Shown: piece after piece, positions 46,582-54,324 of the stretch
How positions within the stretch are numbered: position 1 is the stretch's first letter
Layout: the number at the start of each line of letters is the position of its first letter
Source: Actinobaculum suis
GTDB taxonomy: Bacteria; Actinomycetota; Actinomycetes; Actinomycetales; Actinomycetaceae
Assembly (NCBI RefSeq): GCF_900102025.1
Contig: NZ_FNAU01000004.1
Location: 94,820 to 158,819 of the forward strand
Direction: 5' to 3'
Length of the DNA: 64,000 bases
Position numbers and translations under genes: made by a program
The notes under the pieces: generated by a model
What the model saw: the letters and a program-made list of their open reading frames with translations, nothing else
Told to the model about the DNA's origin: nothing
The model's database searches: none

Positions 46582-47825
46582 TACGCACCGCCTTTCACAT
46601 TCAGGTTGAGGCGGCCGTGGGCAAGGACCGCCGAAAGCATATCGCCCGTACTCACCTGTTCAGTGGACTTCACAACCTCTCCTGAATCGCGCAAGAGAAT
46701 TGCGTATCCCCGATCGAGTGTAGCCCGCGGAGAAAGCGCGCGCAGTTGAACTAGCAGATTAGAGACGTCGCTCGCGCCAGCAGCCAGATAGCGCTTGGTG
46801 TGAGAACGCAACCAATCTCGCAAACCCGTAAGGTCAGTTTGCCGCATTTCCACCATGGTTTGCGGGCGGGCCAGTACCGGCCGGCCGCGCACCGCGTCAA
46901 GTTCTTGTTGGGCTCGGGAAAGCCGGTGCTGTACAGCGCGGCGGATCCGCGCCCGTGCCTCCGTAATTCCTGCTTGTTCTTCCCGCACATCCGGCACGAT
47001 ATGTTTGGCCGCATCGGTGGGGGTAGAAGCCCGGAAGTCGGCCGCTAAATCAGAGAGCGGGTTATCTCCTTCATGCCCGATTGCGGAAACGGTAGGGGTG
47101 TGCGTGGCCGCGATTTCGCGGACTAGGCGTTCATCGGAAAACGGTAGTAGGTCTTCTACCGAACCGCCCCCGCGGGCCAACACGATTACTTCCACTTGGG
47201 GTAGTGCATCTAGTTCGCGCAAGGCTGGGATCATGGCTTCTACCGCACCTTGGCCTTGCACCTGCACTTCCCGCACTTCGAAAGTCACGCCCGGCCACCG
47301 AATCGAAGCGTTGACCATCACGTCTTCTTTAGCTTTGGTATTGCGGCCCACAATCAGGCCGATAGCGCGCGGGAGGAAGGGGAGTGGTTTTTTGCGACGC
47401 GAATCGAAAAGTCCTTCCGCTGCTAAACGGTTTTTGAGTGCTTCAATGCGGGCGAGAATATCCCCCACCCCTACGGGACGGATTTCTTTAGCCCACAGGG
47501 CCAAAGAACCATTGACGGCGTAATAGTCCGGTTTTGCCCACACTACTACGCGCGATCCTGGCTGTACCCCGAGGGGAAGTAGATGGGTCATAATTTTGAC
47601 CGTCATCGAATAGTTTTCTTCCAGATCGCGCAAAGTGAGGAATTGTACGCGGGCACCGGGGCGCCTTTGCAAGGTGATAACTTCGCCTTCTACCCACAAC
47701 CCGGACATAGCGGCCACGTATTCGCGGATTTTGACCGCCAAGAGCCGCACTGGCCAAGGGTGTTCCGGGCTGGTCTGAGCCGCGCGTTGCGGTAAATGTG
47801 CCGGAACCGGGATTTTCGACGCCAT
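46581..47825 (-). CDS. xseA: Exodeoxyribonuclease VII large subunit
   Basis: 414-residue catalytic subunit of the single-strand-specific nuclease that trims DNA ends. The N-terminal OB fold (about 20-125) has WVEGEVITLQRRPGARVQFLTLRD. The catalytic domain has IGLIVGRNTKAKEDV, VIVLARGGGSVEDLLPFSDERLVREIA and SAIGHEGDNPLSDLAADFRASTPTDAA (key GGGS and GHE-D residues). It ends in a coiled-coil segment and LDRGYAIL. It is the first gene of the xseA-xseB-PfkB-like overlapping operon. Confidence 0.95.
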   Translation of the reverse strand: MASKIPVPAHLPQRAAQTSPEHPWPVRLLAVKIREYVAAMSGLWVEGEVITLQRRPGARVQFLTLRDLEENYSMTVKIMTHLLPLGVQPGSRVVVWAKPDYYAVNGSLALWAKEIRPVGVGDILARIEALKNRLAAEGLFDSRRKKPLPFLPRAIGLIVGRNTKAKEDVMVNASIRWPGVTFEVREVQVQGQGAVEAMIPALRELDALPQVEVIVLARGGGSVEDLLPFSDERLVREIAATHTPTVSAIGHEGDNPLSDLAADFRASTPTDAAKHIVPDVREEQAGITEARARIRRAVQHRLSRAQQELDAVRGRPVLARPQTMVEMRQTDLTGLRDWLRSHTKRYLAAGASDVSNLLVQLRALSPRATLDRGYAILLRDSGEVVKSTEQVSTGDMLSAVLAHGRLNLNVKGGA

Positions 47826-47926
47826 TAACCTTCCTTCCGTACTGCTTCAGCATTCTAGCAACCGGCTTTTTACATGCACAGGACGAGTATCCGGGTCTGC
47901 ACCTCTAGTCAACTATTCCCGAGCCG

Positions 47927-49159
47927 CTACCAGTCCTTTTCGTCGTCATTATTGTGCTCAAAATGTGCCCGTAGTTCCGGGTTTGTGATGCGGCGGACTT
48001 GGGCGGCGTCGTCATTTATTGGAGAAGGTTGGGGAAGATCCGGATCTAGAGAAGCGAAGCGGCGGGCAGTTACCAGCACGCGCGATTCCAAAGAACCAAT
48101 TGCCGAATTATAGGAATCCACCGAACGGCCCAAAGCGTTACCTAAACGATTTAGATGCTGTACCACGGTGGAAAGCCGGGTGGTTAGCTCCCGGCCGAGC
48201 GCGGCAATACTCTGCGCTTCTTCGGTTACCTGCGCCGAAGCCCAAACGGCTGCCACCGCCCGCAAAAGCGCGAGCAAAGAAGAAGGAGAAACCGGTGCCA
48301 CCCCGCCCGCGTAAGCATCTTCCAAAAGTGTGGGATCACGTTGCACGGCTTCTGCCAGCAAAGATTCTGCGGGCAAAAACATTACGGTCAATTGGGGAGA
48401 GGAAGGGTATTGGGCGTGATAGCAGCGTTTGCTCAAAGCTCGCACATGGGAACGCACCGCCCGGGCATGGTCTTGCAAAAGTTCTTCCTGGCGGGCCGCT
48501 TCCTCCTGGGTTACCGGGTCAATCGCCTGGGCGCGCAAAAGGGAACTGAGCGGAACTTTGGCGTCTACCGCAATATGGGCACCACCGGGCAGATGGATCA
48601 CCATATCGGGGCGTTGCAAAGTATCCGCCCCGGAAGACGAATTATGGAGCGTTACCTGTTCCTCAAAATGCACGTGTGGCAACATGCCAGCCGCTTCTAC
48701 AATGCGCCGCAGTTCCGCCTCACCCCACATGCCGCGCGCCGAAGTAGAGCTCAACGCCGCCCGCAAAGATGAAGTTTCCCGCGCTAAATCATTTTGGGTG
48801 CGGGCCGCCTGCACCAATTGTTGGGAGAGTTTCGCCTGCTGCGCAGACTGATTAGTTTCCAGATTGCGCACCACCTTATCCATGCGTTCCAGCTGTTCGG
48901 CGATCGGGGTGAGGGTACGTAACAGGGTGGAATCAGTTTGGGCGCGCTCAATGAGCCCATTGTTTTCCTGTTCGAGCCGTTCCGCGCGCGCCTCGGCGGC
49001 CGCCTGCATCGCCTGCACCTGCGCGAGCTCCTGGCGCGCCTGTTCCACCGCCTGGTACTCCCCGGCCGGTTTGGAGAGCCGCCCGAGCACAATCCCCAAA
49101 CCTAAACCGATAGCCAAGGCCACCAAAAGCGCGACCAATACCTGTGCTGAAATCTCCAT
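47927..49159 (-). CDS. rmuC: DNA recombination protein RmuC
   Basis: 410 residues. An N-terminal membrane anchor (about 5-26, LVALLVALAIGLGLGIVLG) is followed by a coiled coil (about 30-130) and a PD-(D/E)XK nuclease-like RmuC domain (about 140-370). Marker blocks are SARGMWGEAELRRIVEAAGM, RPDMVIHLPGG...AVDAKVPL (the D and DxK of the predicted active site) and FLPAESLLAEA. RmuC limits inversions at short inverted repeats in E. coli, which may matter in this repeat-rich genome (inference). The gene stands between xseA and a patatin gene, all leftward. Confidence 0.93.
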   Translation of the reverse strand: MEISAQVLVALLVALAIGLGLGIVLGRLSKPAGEYQAVEQARQELAQVQAMQAAAEARAERLEQENNGLIERAQTDSTLLRTLTPIAEQLERMDKVVRNLETNQSAQQAKLSQQLVQAARTQNDLARETSSLRAALSSTSARGMWGEAELRRIVEAAGMLPHVHFEEQVTLHNSSSGADTLQRPDMVIHLPGGAHIAVDAKVPLSSLLRAQAIDPVTQEEAARQEELLQDHARAVRSHVRALSKRCYHAQYPSSPQLTVMFLPAESLLAEAVQRDPTLLEDAYAGGVAPVSPSSLLALLRAVAAVWASAQVTEEAQSIAALGRELTTRLSTVVQHLNRLGNALGRSVDSYNSAIGSLESRVLVTARRFASLDPDLPQPSPINDDAAQVRRITNPELRAHFEHNNDDEKDW

Positions 49160-49190
49160 GTGCCTATTCCAGCACGCCCCTCCGACACAA

Positions 49191-49312
49191 TTAGTTCGCG
49201 CGCGGAAAATCCCTAGCTCGCGCGCGGAAAACCCTGCACTTCGCGCGCGGAAAACCCCTAGTTAGCACCCGAGTTAGGGCGCGGAAACCCTAGTTCGCGC
49301 GCGGAAAATCGT
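49191..49312. repeat. Stop-bearing array copying the patatin-gene 3' end
   Basis: Units around tagttcgcgcgcggaaaatc start near 49191, 49214, 49238, 49259 and 49291 (21-32 bp). The right-most is the real end of the patatin gene (stop at 49290-49292); most copies retain a tta or cta, i.e. TAA/TAG on the minus strand. Confidence 0.85.
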
Positions 49313-50483
49313 CGAGAGCGCGGGCAGCCTTTTCCCGCCCGTACGCAATCATTTCTTTCCCCATATGAAAATCGAGAGTATCCACAATGTCCGCCGGGAT
49401 TTCAATTCGCACCGAGACGGGCATCGCCGCCGCCCGGTAGCGCCCAATCGCATTTTGCATCGCCGCGATCGCGAGCTCACCCACCTGGAATAAACTCATG
49501 CCTTTCGGCAAATCCGGCAAAATCTCCTCCGGCGCTTCCACGTGGCTTTCAATTGCCCGATTGTGCCCAAAAGTTGGCGCGTCAATATCCAGTTCCCGGG
49601 CCGCCGCGCTCGCGGTACTTTCGGTTTCCGGAGTGGGGTGCGCTTGCGGGTCCCTATGGTGTATCGCCTCGGAAATCGCCGCCCGGGTAGCCGCCGTGAA
49701 TCCTTTACTGTGCTGGGCCATATTTTCCCGCAGACCTTCGAGGGCCGCGCCGGCGCGATGGAAAATGTGCGAATCTGCCACGGCTCGCAAGGGCGCGGTA
49801 AGGCCGGAAGCAGCGTTGCTGGAAGTACCGTTGCCGGAAGTATCGTTGCCGGAAGTATCGGCGCCGGAAGTTGCTGCGGCGTCGTCATTATCGTCCCTGG
49901 AAACCTTCGCTTCCAGGTACTGTTCGTGCGGATCGTGCAGTACCGGGCCGCGCAAATTAACCGCTACCACCGCATCAAAATCCGTGGGCAAAACCGGTTC
50001 CACGGGAAGTGGGTTGAGAACGCCGCCGTCTACGAGAATGCGGTCTCCCACACGCACCGGCCAAAAAATGCCGGGCAGGGAGAAAGAAGCGCGGATAGCC
50101 GGCTGGAGCGGACCTTTTTGGAACCAGACCTCGCGCCCGGTGAGTAGGTCTACGCATACCACGGTGAAGGGTGCGCGTAAGTCTTCGATGCGCGGGTTAC
50201 CAACGACGCCGGCGATCGCGGCCGTGATTTTTTCGCCGCGCAAGAGCCCGGGCCCGCCCAGTGACCAGTCGTAATATTTACGCACTTCGCGTTTGGTCAG
50301 ACCGGTGATCCATTCTTTGAGTTCGGGAAGTTTTCTTGCCGCCCAGGCCCCGCCGACGACGGCGCCGATGGAAGAGCCACTTACCGCCACGATTTCATGC
50401 CCGCGCGCTTCGAGCTCCTCAATCACCCCGATATGAGCCCAGCCGCGAGCTCCACCCGAACCTAAAACCAAAGCTACTTTCAT
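49290..50483 (-). CDS. Patatin-like phospholipase (RssA type)
   Basis: 397-residue predicted lipid acyl hydrolase. The oxyanion loop GSGGARGWAHIG, the nucleophile elbow GSSIG (Ser near residue 37) and the DGG motif of the Ser-Asp dyad (VDGGVLNPLP, about residue 153) are intact. A low-complexity insert near 200-225 (TSGNDTSGNGTSSN) comes from a 15-bp repeat. The C-terminal third lacks a known domain. The RBS is weak. Substrate unknown. Divergent from ychF. Confidence 0.9.
   Translation of the reverse strand: MKVALVLGSGGARGWAHIGVIEELEARGHEIVAVSGSSIGAVVGGAWAARKLPELKEWITGLTKREVRKYYDWSLGGPGLLRGEKITAAIAGVVGNPRIEDLRAPFTVVCVDLLTGREVWFQKGPLQPAIRASFSLPGIFWPVRVGDRILVDGGVLNPLPVEPVLPTDFDAVVAVNLRGPVLHDPHEQYLEAKVSRDDNDDAAATSGADTSGNDTSGNGTSSNAASGLTAPLRAVADSHIFHRAGAALEGLRENMAQHSKGFTAATRAAISEAIHHRDPQAHPTPETESTASAAARELDIDAPTFGHNRAIESHVEAPEEILPDLPKGMSLFQVGELAIAAMQNAIGRYRAAAMPVSVRIEIPADIVDTLDFHMGKEMIAYGREKAARALDDFPRAN
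49813..49875 (-). repeat. In-frame 15-bp repeat in the patatin gene
   Basis: Four units of cgttgccggaagtat or close variants (49816, 49831, 49846 and 49861 approximately) encode NDTSG-like pentapeptides on the minus strand. Confidence 0.8.
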
Positions 50484-50602
50484 AATTCAGCACCTAACTC
50501 GTCCAAGTGATCCGTGTTTTACCAGCTGGTTCGCGTCTACTTGTGGCTTCCCTCAAAACTATAGCGAGCACGGGGCCGGGCGGGAACAGCTAGGATGGGC
50601 CT

Positions 50603-51700
50603 GTGGCTTTGACAATTGGTATTGCTGGACTGCCCAATGTGGGCAAATCGACTCTATTTAATGCTTTGACGCGGGCGGGCGTGCTCGCCGCGAACTATCC
50701 CTTCGCCACCATTGAACCGAATATTGGTGTGGTGCCGCTCCCCGATAACCGCCTGCAAGTGCTGGCGGATATGTTCGGGGCTAAGAAGATCATTCCCGCC
50801 ACGGTTTCTTTCGTGGATATTGCGGGGATTGTGCGCGGAGCCTCGGAAGGGGAGGGCCTGGGCAACCAGTTCTTGGCTAATATTCGGGAAGCTGATGCGA
50901 TTTGTTTGGTGACCCGCGTGTTCGCAGACCCAGACGTCACGCACGTGGAAGGCCGCGTGGATCCCAAGGACGATATTGAGATCATTACCACGGAGCTGAT
51001 TCTCGCGGACTTGCAGACCCTGGAGCGCACTATTCCCCGGTTGCGGAAAGAAGTGACGGGGAAGAAGACGCCGCCGGAAACCCTGGCCGCAGCAGAAAAA
51101 GCCGAAGATTTGTTGCAGCGCGGTGAACTGCTTTCTAATCATGCTGCTGAATTTGATCCGGATGTGCTCAAGAGTTTCCAGCTCATGACGTCCAAGAAAT
51201 TCATTTACGTGTTCAATGCGGATGATGCCAGTTTGGCTGATACCGAGTTGCGGGCAGAATTGGAAGAGTTTGTGGCACCCGCGCAAGCAATTTTCTTGGA
51301 TGCTGAATTCGAATCCGAACTTATTGAGCTGGACGACGCCGAAGCAAAGGAAATGTTGGAAGCTACCGGGCAAACAGAATCAGGCTTGGACCAACTCGCC
51401 CGCGTGGGCTTTGACACGCTCGGCCTGCAAACGTTCCTCACCGTCGGGGAGAAAGAAGCCCGGGCGTGGACGATTCACAAGGGTGATACGGCTCCGCAAG
51501 CCGCCGGGGTAATCCACTCCGATTTCGAGAAGGGGTTCATTAAGGCCGATGTGATCAGCTTCGATGAGCTCGTGGCTGAAGGTTCGATCGCGCAGGCACG
51601 AGAACACGGCAAGCTTCGCCAAGAAGGCAAGGAGTACGTGATGCAAGACGGCGACGTCGTCGAATTCCGTACCGGTATTGCGGCGGGAAGCAAGCGCTAA
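50603..51700 (+). CDS. ychF: Redox-regulated ATPase YchF (Obg family)
   Basis: 365-residue P-loop NTPase of the OLA1/YchF group, which prefers ATP and binds ribosomes. G1 is GLPNVGKSTLFNALT (about 8-22), G3 is VDIAGIVRGASEGEGLG, the family NxxE-type specificity motif is FVFNADDA-like YVFNADDASL, and a C-terminal TGS domain has LGLQTFLTVGEKEARAWT, HSDFEKGFIKADVISFDEL and VEFRTGI. Full length. The start is GTG at 50603 with AGGATGGG upstream. Its last codons (aagcgctaa) are echoed by degenerate gccgctaaaa blocks downstream. Confidence 0.96.
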   Translation: MALTIGIAGLPNVGKSTLFNALTRAGVLAANYPFATIEPNIGVVPLPDNRLQVLADMFGAKKIIPATVSFVDIAGIVRGASEGEGLGNQFLANIREADAICLVTRVFADPDVTHVEGRVDPKDDIEIITTELILADLQTLERTIPRLRKEVTGKKTPPETLAAAEKAEDLLQRGELLSNHAAEFDPDVLKSFQLMTSKKFIYVFNADDASLADTELRAELEEFVAPAQAIFLDAEFESELIELDDAEAKEMLEATGQTESGLDQLARVGFDTLGLQTFLTVGEKEARAWTIHKGDTAPQAAGVIHSDFEKGFIKADVISFDELVAEGSIAQAREHGKLRQEGKEYVMQDGDVVEFRTGIAAGSKR

Positions 51701-52111
51701 AAACCGCGGGCAAGGTGGAAGAAGAAGCGCAAAACAAAACCTGCGGCCGCGCGGCCGGACCATTGGAAAGGCGCGCGGCCGTGCCGCTAAAACGCGGCGG
51801 GGCCATAGGAAAGTAGCGCGGCGGTACCGCTAAAGCAGTGCGGCGGTATTTCAGAAAGCCGCACGGTGAGACCGTGGAAATACGTCTGGGGTCGTAGTAC
51901 TCGGGAATGAGAAAAACAGGCGCGGCGGGCCAGCGGGGCCAGATAAAGTAACGCCCGGTAGAAATGCCGGGCGGGATGGAAGCTCGGTAGAGGGAGTTCC
52001 TCGTCTACCCTCACCACTCATCTCAAAAATTTGCCCGCGGGAACACCAAGCCCGGGCGCGTGCCGCACGAGTGGTGGGGATAGTGCGGCTCGACCACAAG
52101 GAGATCCCTTC
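51701..52111. other. Intergenic region after ychF
   Basis: About 410 bp without a gene. ggccgcgc/gcgcggcc (about 51744-51780) can form a hairpin near the ychF end. Blocks gccgctaaaacgcggcgg (51783) and accgctaaagcagtgcggcgg (51826) look like decayed copies of the ychF 3' end. The last 40 bases contain the AAGGAG of the next gene. Confidence 0.5.
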
Positions 52112-53839
52112 GTGACACACACATCGATCCCCTCCCGCGCGCATACATCGCGCGCGCGTACTTCCCGCATCCGTACCTTCCCCGGGCGTCACTTTCGGTT
52201 GGCAATGGGTGCGGCGCTGGCATTAGCTTGCGCTTTGGCCGGATGTAATGCTCCCGGTAAAACGCCGGACACAAGCGCGGCGGGTGCCAGTCAGAGTAGT
52301 GCAGCGCCTGCCGCGGCCGGGCAGCACCCGGCGAACAATAGCGGGACTGGCAGTAATACAAGCGCTCGGAGCCGGGTGGCGAGTACCGAGCTTTCTGCTT
52401 CCTGGCAGGAAAAGAATTTCGCGGATTTTTATACGCAAGATATTTCTTGGCGGCCGTGCACGGAAGCAGACGGCCTGAGTGAAGAACTTGCCGCACTGGC
52501 AACGCAAAGCGGCACAGACGTCAGCACATTCCAGTGCGGCACCGTGAAGGCGCCGTTGAACTGGGCCGATCCTGGCGATACACGAACGGTTGAGCTAGCC
52601 GTCTCGAAGATTCCTACCCGCGGTGGACAGGAAAAGCCCAAGGTAATGTTCACCAACCCGGGTGGGCCAGGGATTGGCGGCGTGCAGCATTCCATGGTGA
52701 TGGCTACCTCACCGGCCTTTGCGTCCGTGTTGGAAGACTATGAACTGTGGGGATTTGATCCGCGCGGGATCGGTAATTCGACGGCCGTGCGATGCGAAAG
52801 TGATTCGAAGCTGGCAGCTGTGCAATTAGCTGAATGCGCCGAATCGAGCCCGCTGGCACATTTCATGGGGACTTCCTATGTGGCTCGCGATCTGGAAATG
52901 TTACGCGCGATTAGCGGCGCACCAGAACTAAACTATTTGGGCTATTCCTATGGGACCGTGCTGGGAGCCACCTACGCTACTTTGTTCCCCGAAAAAGCTG
53001 GGCGCATGGTTTTGGATTCGGCGCAAGCCTCCGCCTGGGCTGGTTTGCGGGCACTGTACGATCAAAAATTGGCCGTGGCGAGCGCGGTGGGCAAACTTGC
53101 AGATTCTTGTGGGCAACTAACCACCTTGGAAGGGGAAGCAGTGACTTGCCCCTTTACTTCCGAGCGGGAAATGTTGGACTTCAAGAAATCTTTGGAGGCG
53201 ACCCCGCTCGTGGCCAGCGATGGAACTGCCATGCACGGTGCGGAACTACAGTCATACCTGACCAGCGCCCTGTATGGAGATCGCGCCAGCGCTTTAGACC
53301 TATTGGGCAAGGCCCGGCAAGGCGATGTGGCGGCTCGCGATGAAGTGGTTGCCAAGGCGGCCGAGCCCGGATCAGAAATCGATACCGCGGGGCAACTGGT
53401 GGTGTGCCCTTCGGCGGAAAAGACGCCGGATGTAGCCGGTTTGCTGGCTTATATGGAAGAGAACGAGATTCCCGAGTTCTACGGTGGCAAGCCGGCGCGC
53501 GATAAGATCCTGGGCGAACTGACGGAATTCGAATGTGCGGTACTACCCGAAACCGGCACGGATATTACCGATACTTTCGACGCTTCCCAGGTTTCGAATC
53601 CCGTGCTGGTGATCGGTATTACCGGGGACCATGCCACCCCGTATAAATACGCGGAAGAATTACGTACCCAATTAGGCCAGGCCCGCTTGCTTACGGTGGC
53701 GGGTAGCGGGCATGGGGCCAGCTATTCCGATCTTTCGACGTGCGCGGATACTGTTGCTACGAATTATTTGCGCCGCGGTGAACTGCCAGCCGAAGGAACT
53801 GTGTGCCCGGCCGATCAGCCGAGCAGCGCGCAAGGATAG
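52112..53839 (+). CDS. Secreted alpha/beta-hydrolase lipoprotein, tripeptidyl aminopeptidase-like
   Basis: 575-residue exported serine peptidase-like protein. A long basic leader precedes a hydrophobic segment and the lipobox LAGC (about residues 46-49), then a Ser/Ala/Gly linker. Catalytic pieces are the oxyanion stretch NPGGPGIGG, the nucleophile GYSYGT (Ser near 278), the Asp region ITGDHATPY and the His in GSGHGASYSD. The TAP-like C-terminal domain with paired Cys (DLSTCADTVATNYL...GTVCPADQP) is typical of Streptomyces SlpD/Tap homologues. The start is GTG 52112 with AAGGAG. A monocistronic gene followed by a strong terminator. Confidence 0.92.
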   Translation: MTHTSIPSRAHTSRARTSRIRTFPGRHFRLAMGAALALACALAGCNAPGKTPDTSAAGASQSSAAPAAAGQHPANNSGTGSNTSARSRVASTELSASWQEKNFADFYTQDISWRPCTEADGLSEELAALATQSGTDVSTFQCGTVKAPLNWADPGDTRTVELAVSKIPTRGGQEKPKVMFTNPGGPGIGGVQHSMVMATSPAFASVLEDYELWGFDPRGIGNSTAVRCESDSKLAAVQLAECAESSPLAHFMGTSYVARDLEMLRAISGAPELNYLGYSYGTVLGATYATLFPEKAGRMVLDSAQASAWAGLRALYDQKLAVASAVGKLADSCGQLTTLEGEAVTCPFTSEREMLDFKKSLEATPLVASDGTAMHGAELQSYLTSALYGDRASALDLLGKARQGDVAARDEVVAKAAEPGSEIDTAGQLVVCPSAEKTPDVAGLLAYMEENEIPEFYGGKPARDKILGELTEFECAVLPETGTDITDTFDASQVSNPVLVIGITGDHATPYKYAEELRTQLGQARLLTVAGSGHGASYSDLSTCADTVATNYLRRGELPAEGTVCPADQPSSAQG

Positions 53840-53952
53840 CGTTGAATCGCGTAAGCATAGTACTGAATAAGGTGCAGATAATATTATCTATGTATTAAGA
53901 ATATTCGCTCCGGCAGTGCAGCCTTGCTTGCAAGATCGCACCCTCGGATAGG

Positions 53953-54015
53953 AAACAGGAACGGGAGTTTCGAACGGTCTGTGCCGGGACTGTTCGAAAC
54001 TCCCGTTCCTGTTTT
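53953..54015 (+). terminator. Perfect 23-bp inverted repeat with T-tail
   Basis: 53953-53975 and 53992-54014 are exact complements (core ggaacgggagtttcgaac) with a 16-base loop, ending in TTTT. It is the longest perfect hairpin in the window and lies 114 bases past the hydrolase stop. Confidence 0.88.
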
Positions 54016-54179
54016 ACGGGTTGCGGTTCCGGTTTTAGGGATTTCCGTTCTGGTTATACGGACTGCGGCTGCGGGCGGCGGCAGATTTGCTGGGGCAGCG
54101 GCAAATTTGCTGGGGGCAGCGGCAAATTTTATGCAATAACCTGTGCGGAGCTTGGGACCAGTGTGGAACACTGCGGGAC

Positions 54180-54253
54180 CGAAGGCGGATAGAGTGGGAT
54201 AGCTGGCCGCATCGAAGGCGGATAGAGTGGGATAGCTGGCCGCATCGAAGGCC
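54180..54253. repeat. 33-bp tandem repeat upstream of the P-type ATPase gene
   Basis: Two identical 33-mers (54180-54212 and 54213-54245; cgaaggcggatagagtggga...) plus the first bases of a third. Just upstream, gcggcaaatttgctggggca is also repeated (about 54085-54128). Confidence 0.92.
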
Positions 54254-54324
54254 TTTAGGCGCGGTGCCTGCAGGGCCTTCGCGTGCTCCCGGCAAGCTAT
54301 ACCTATCCAAAGGAGCACCAAGAA

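Noticed and set aside
52023..52502. Long minus-strand frame opposite the tripeptidyl aminopeptidase gene
   Set aside because: Shadow of a clearly coding plus-strand gene; residue composition is Arg/Pro-rich as in GC-rich antisense frames.
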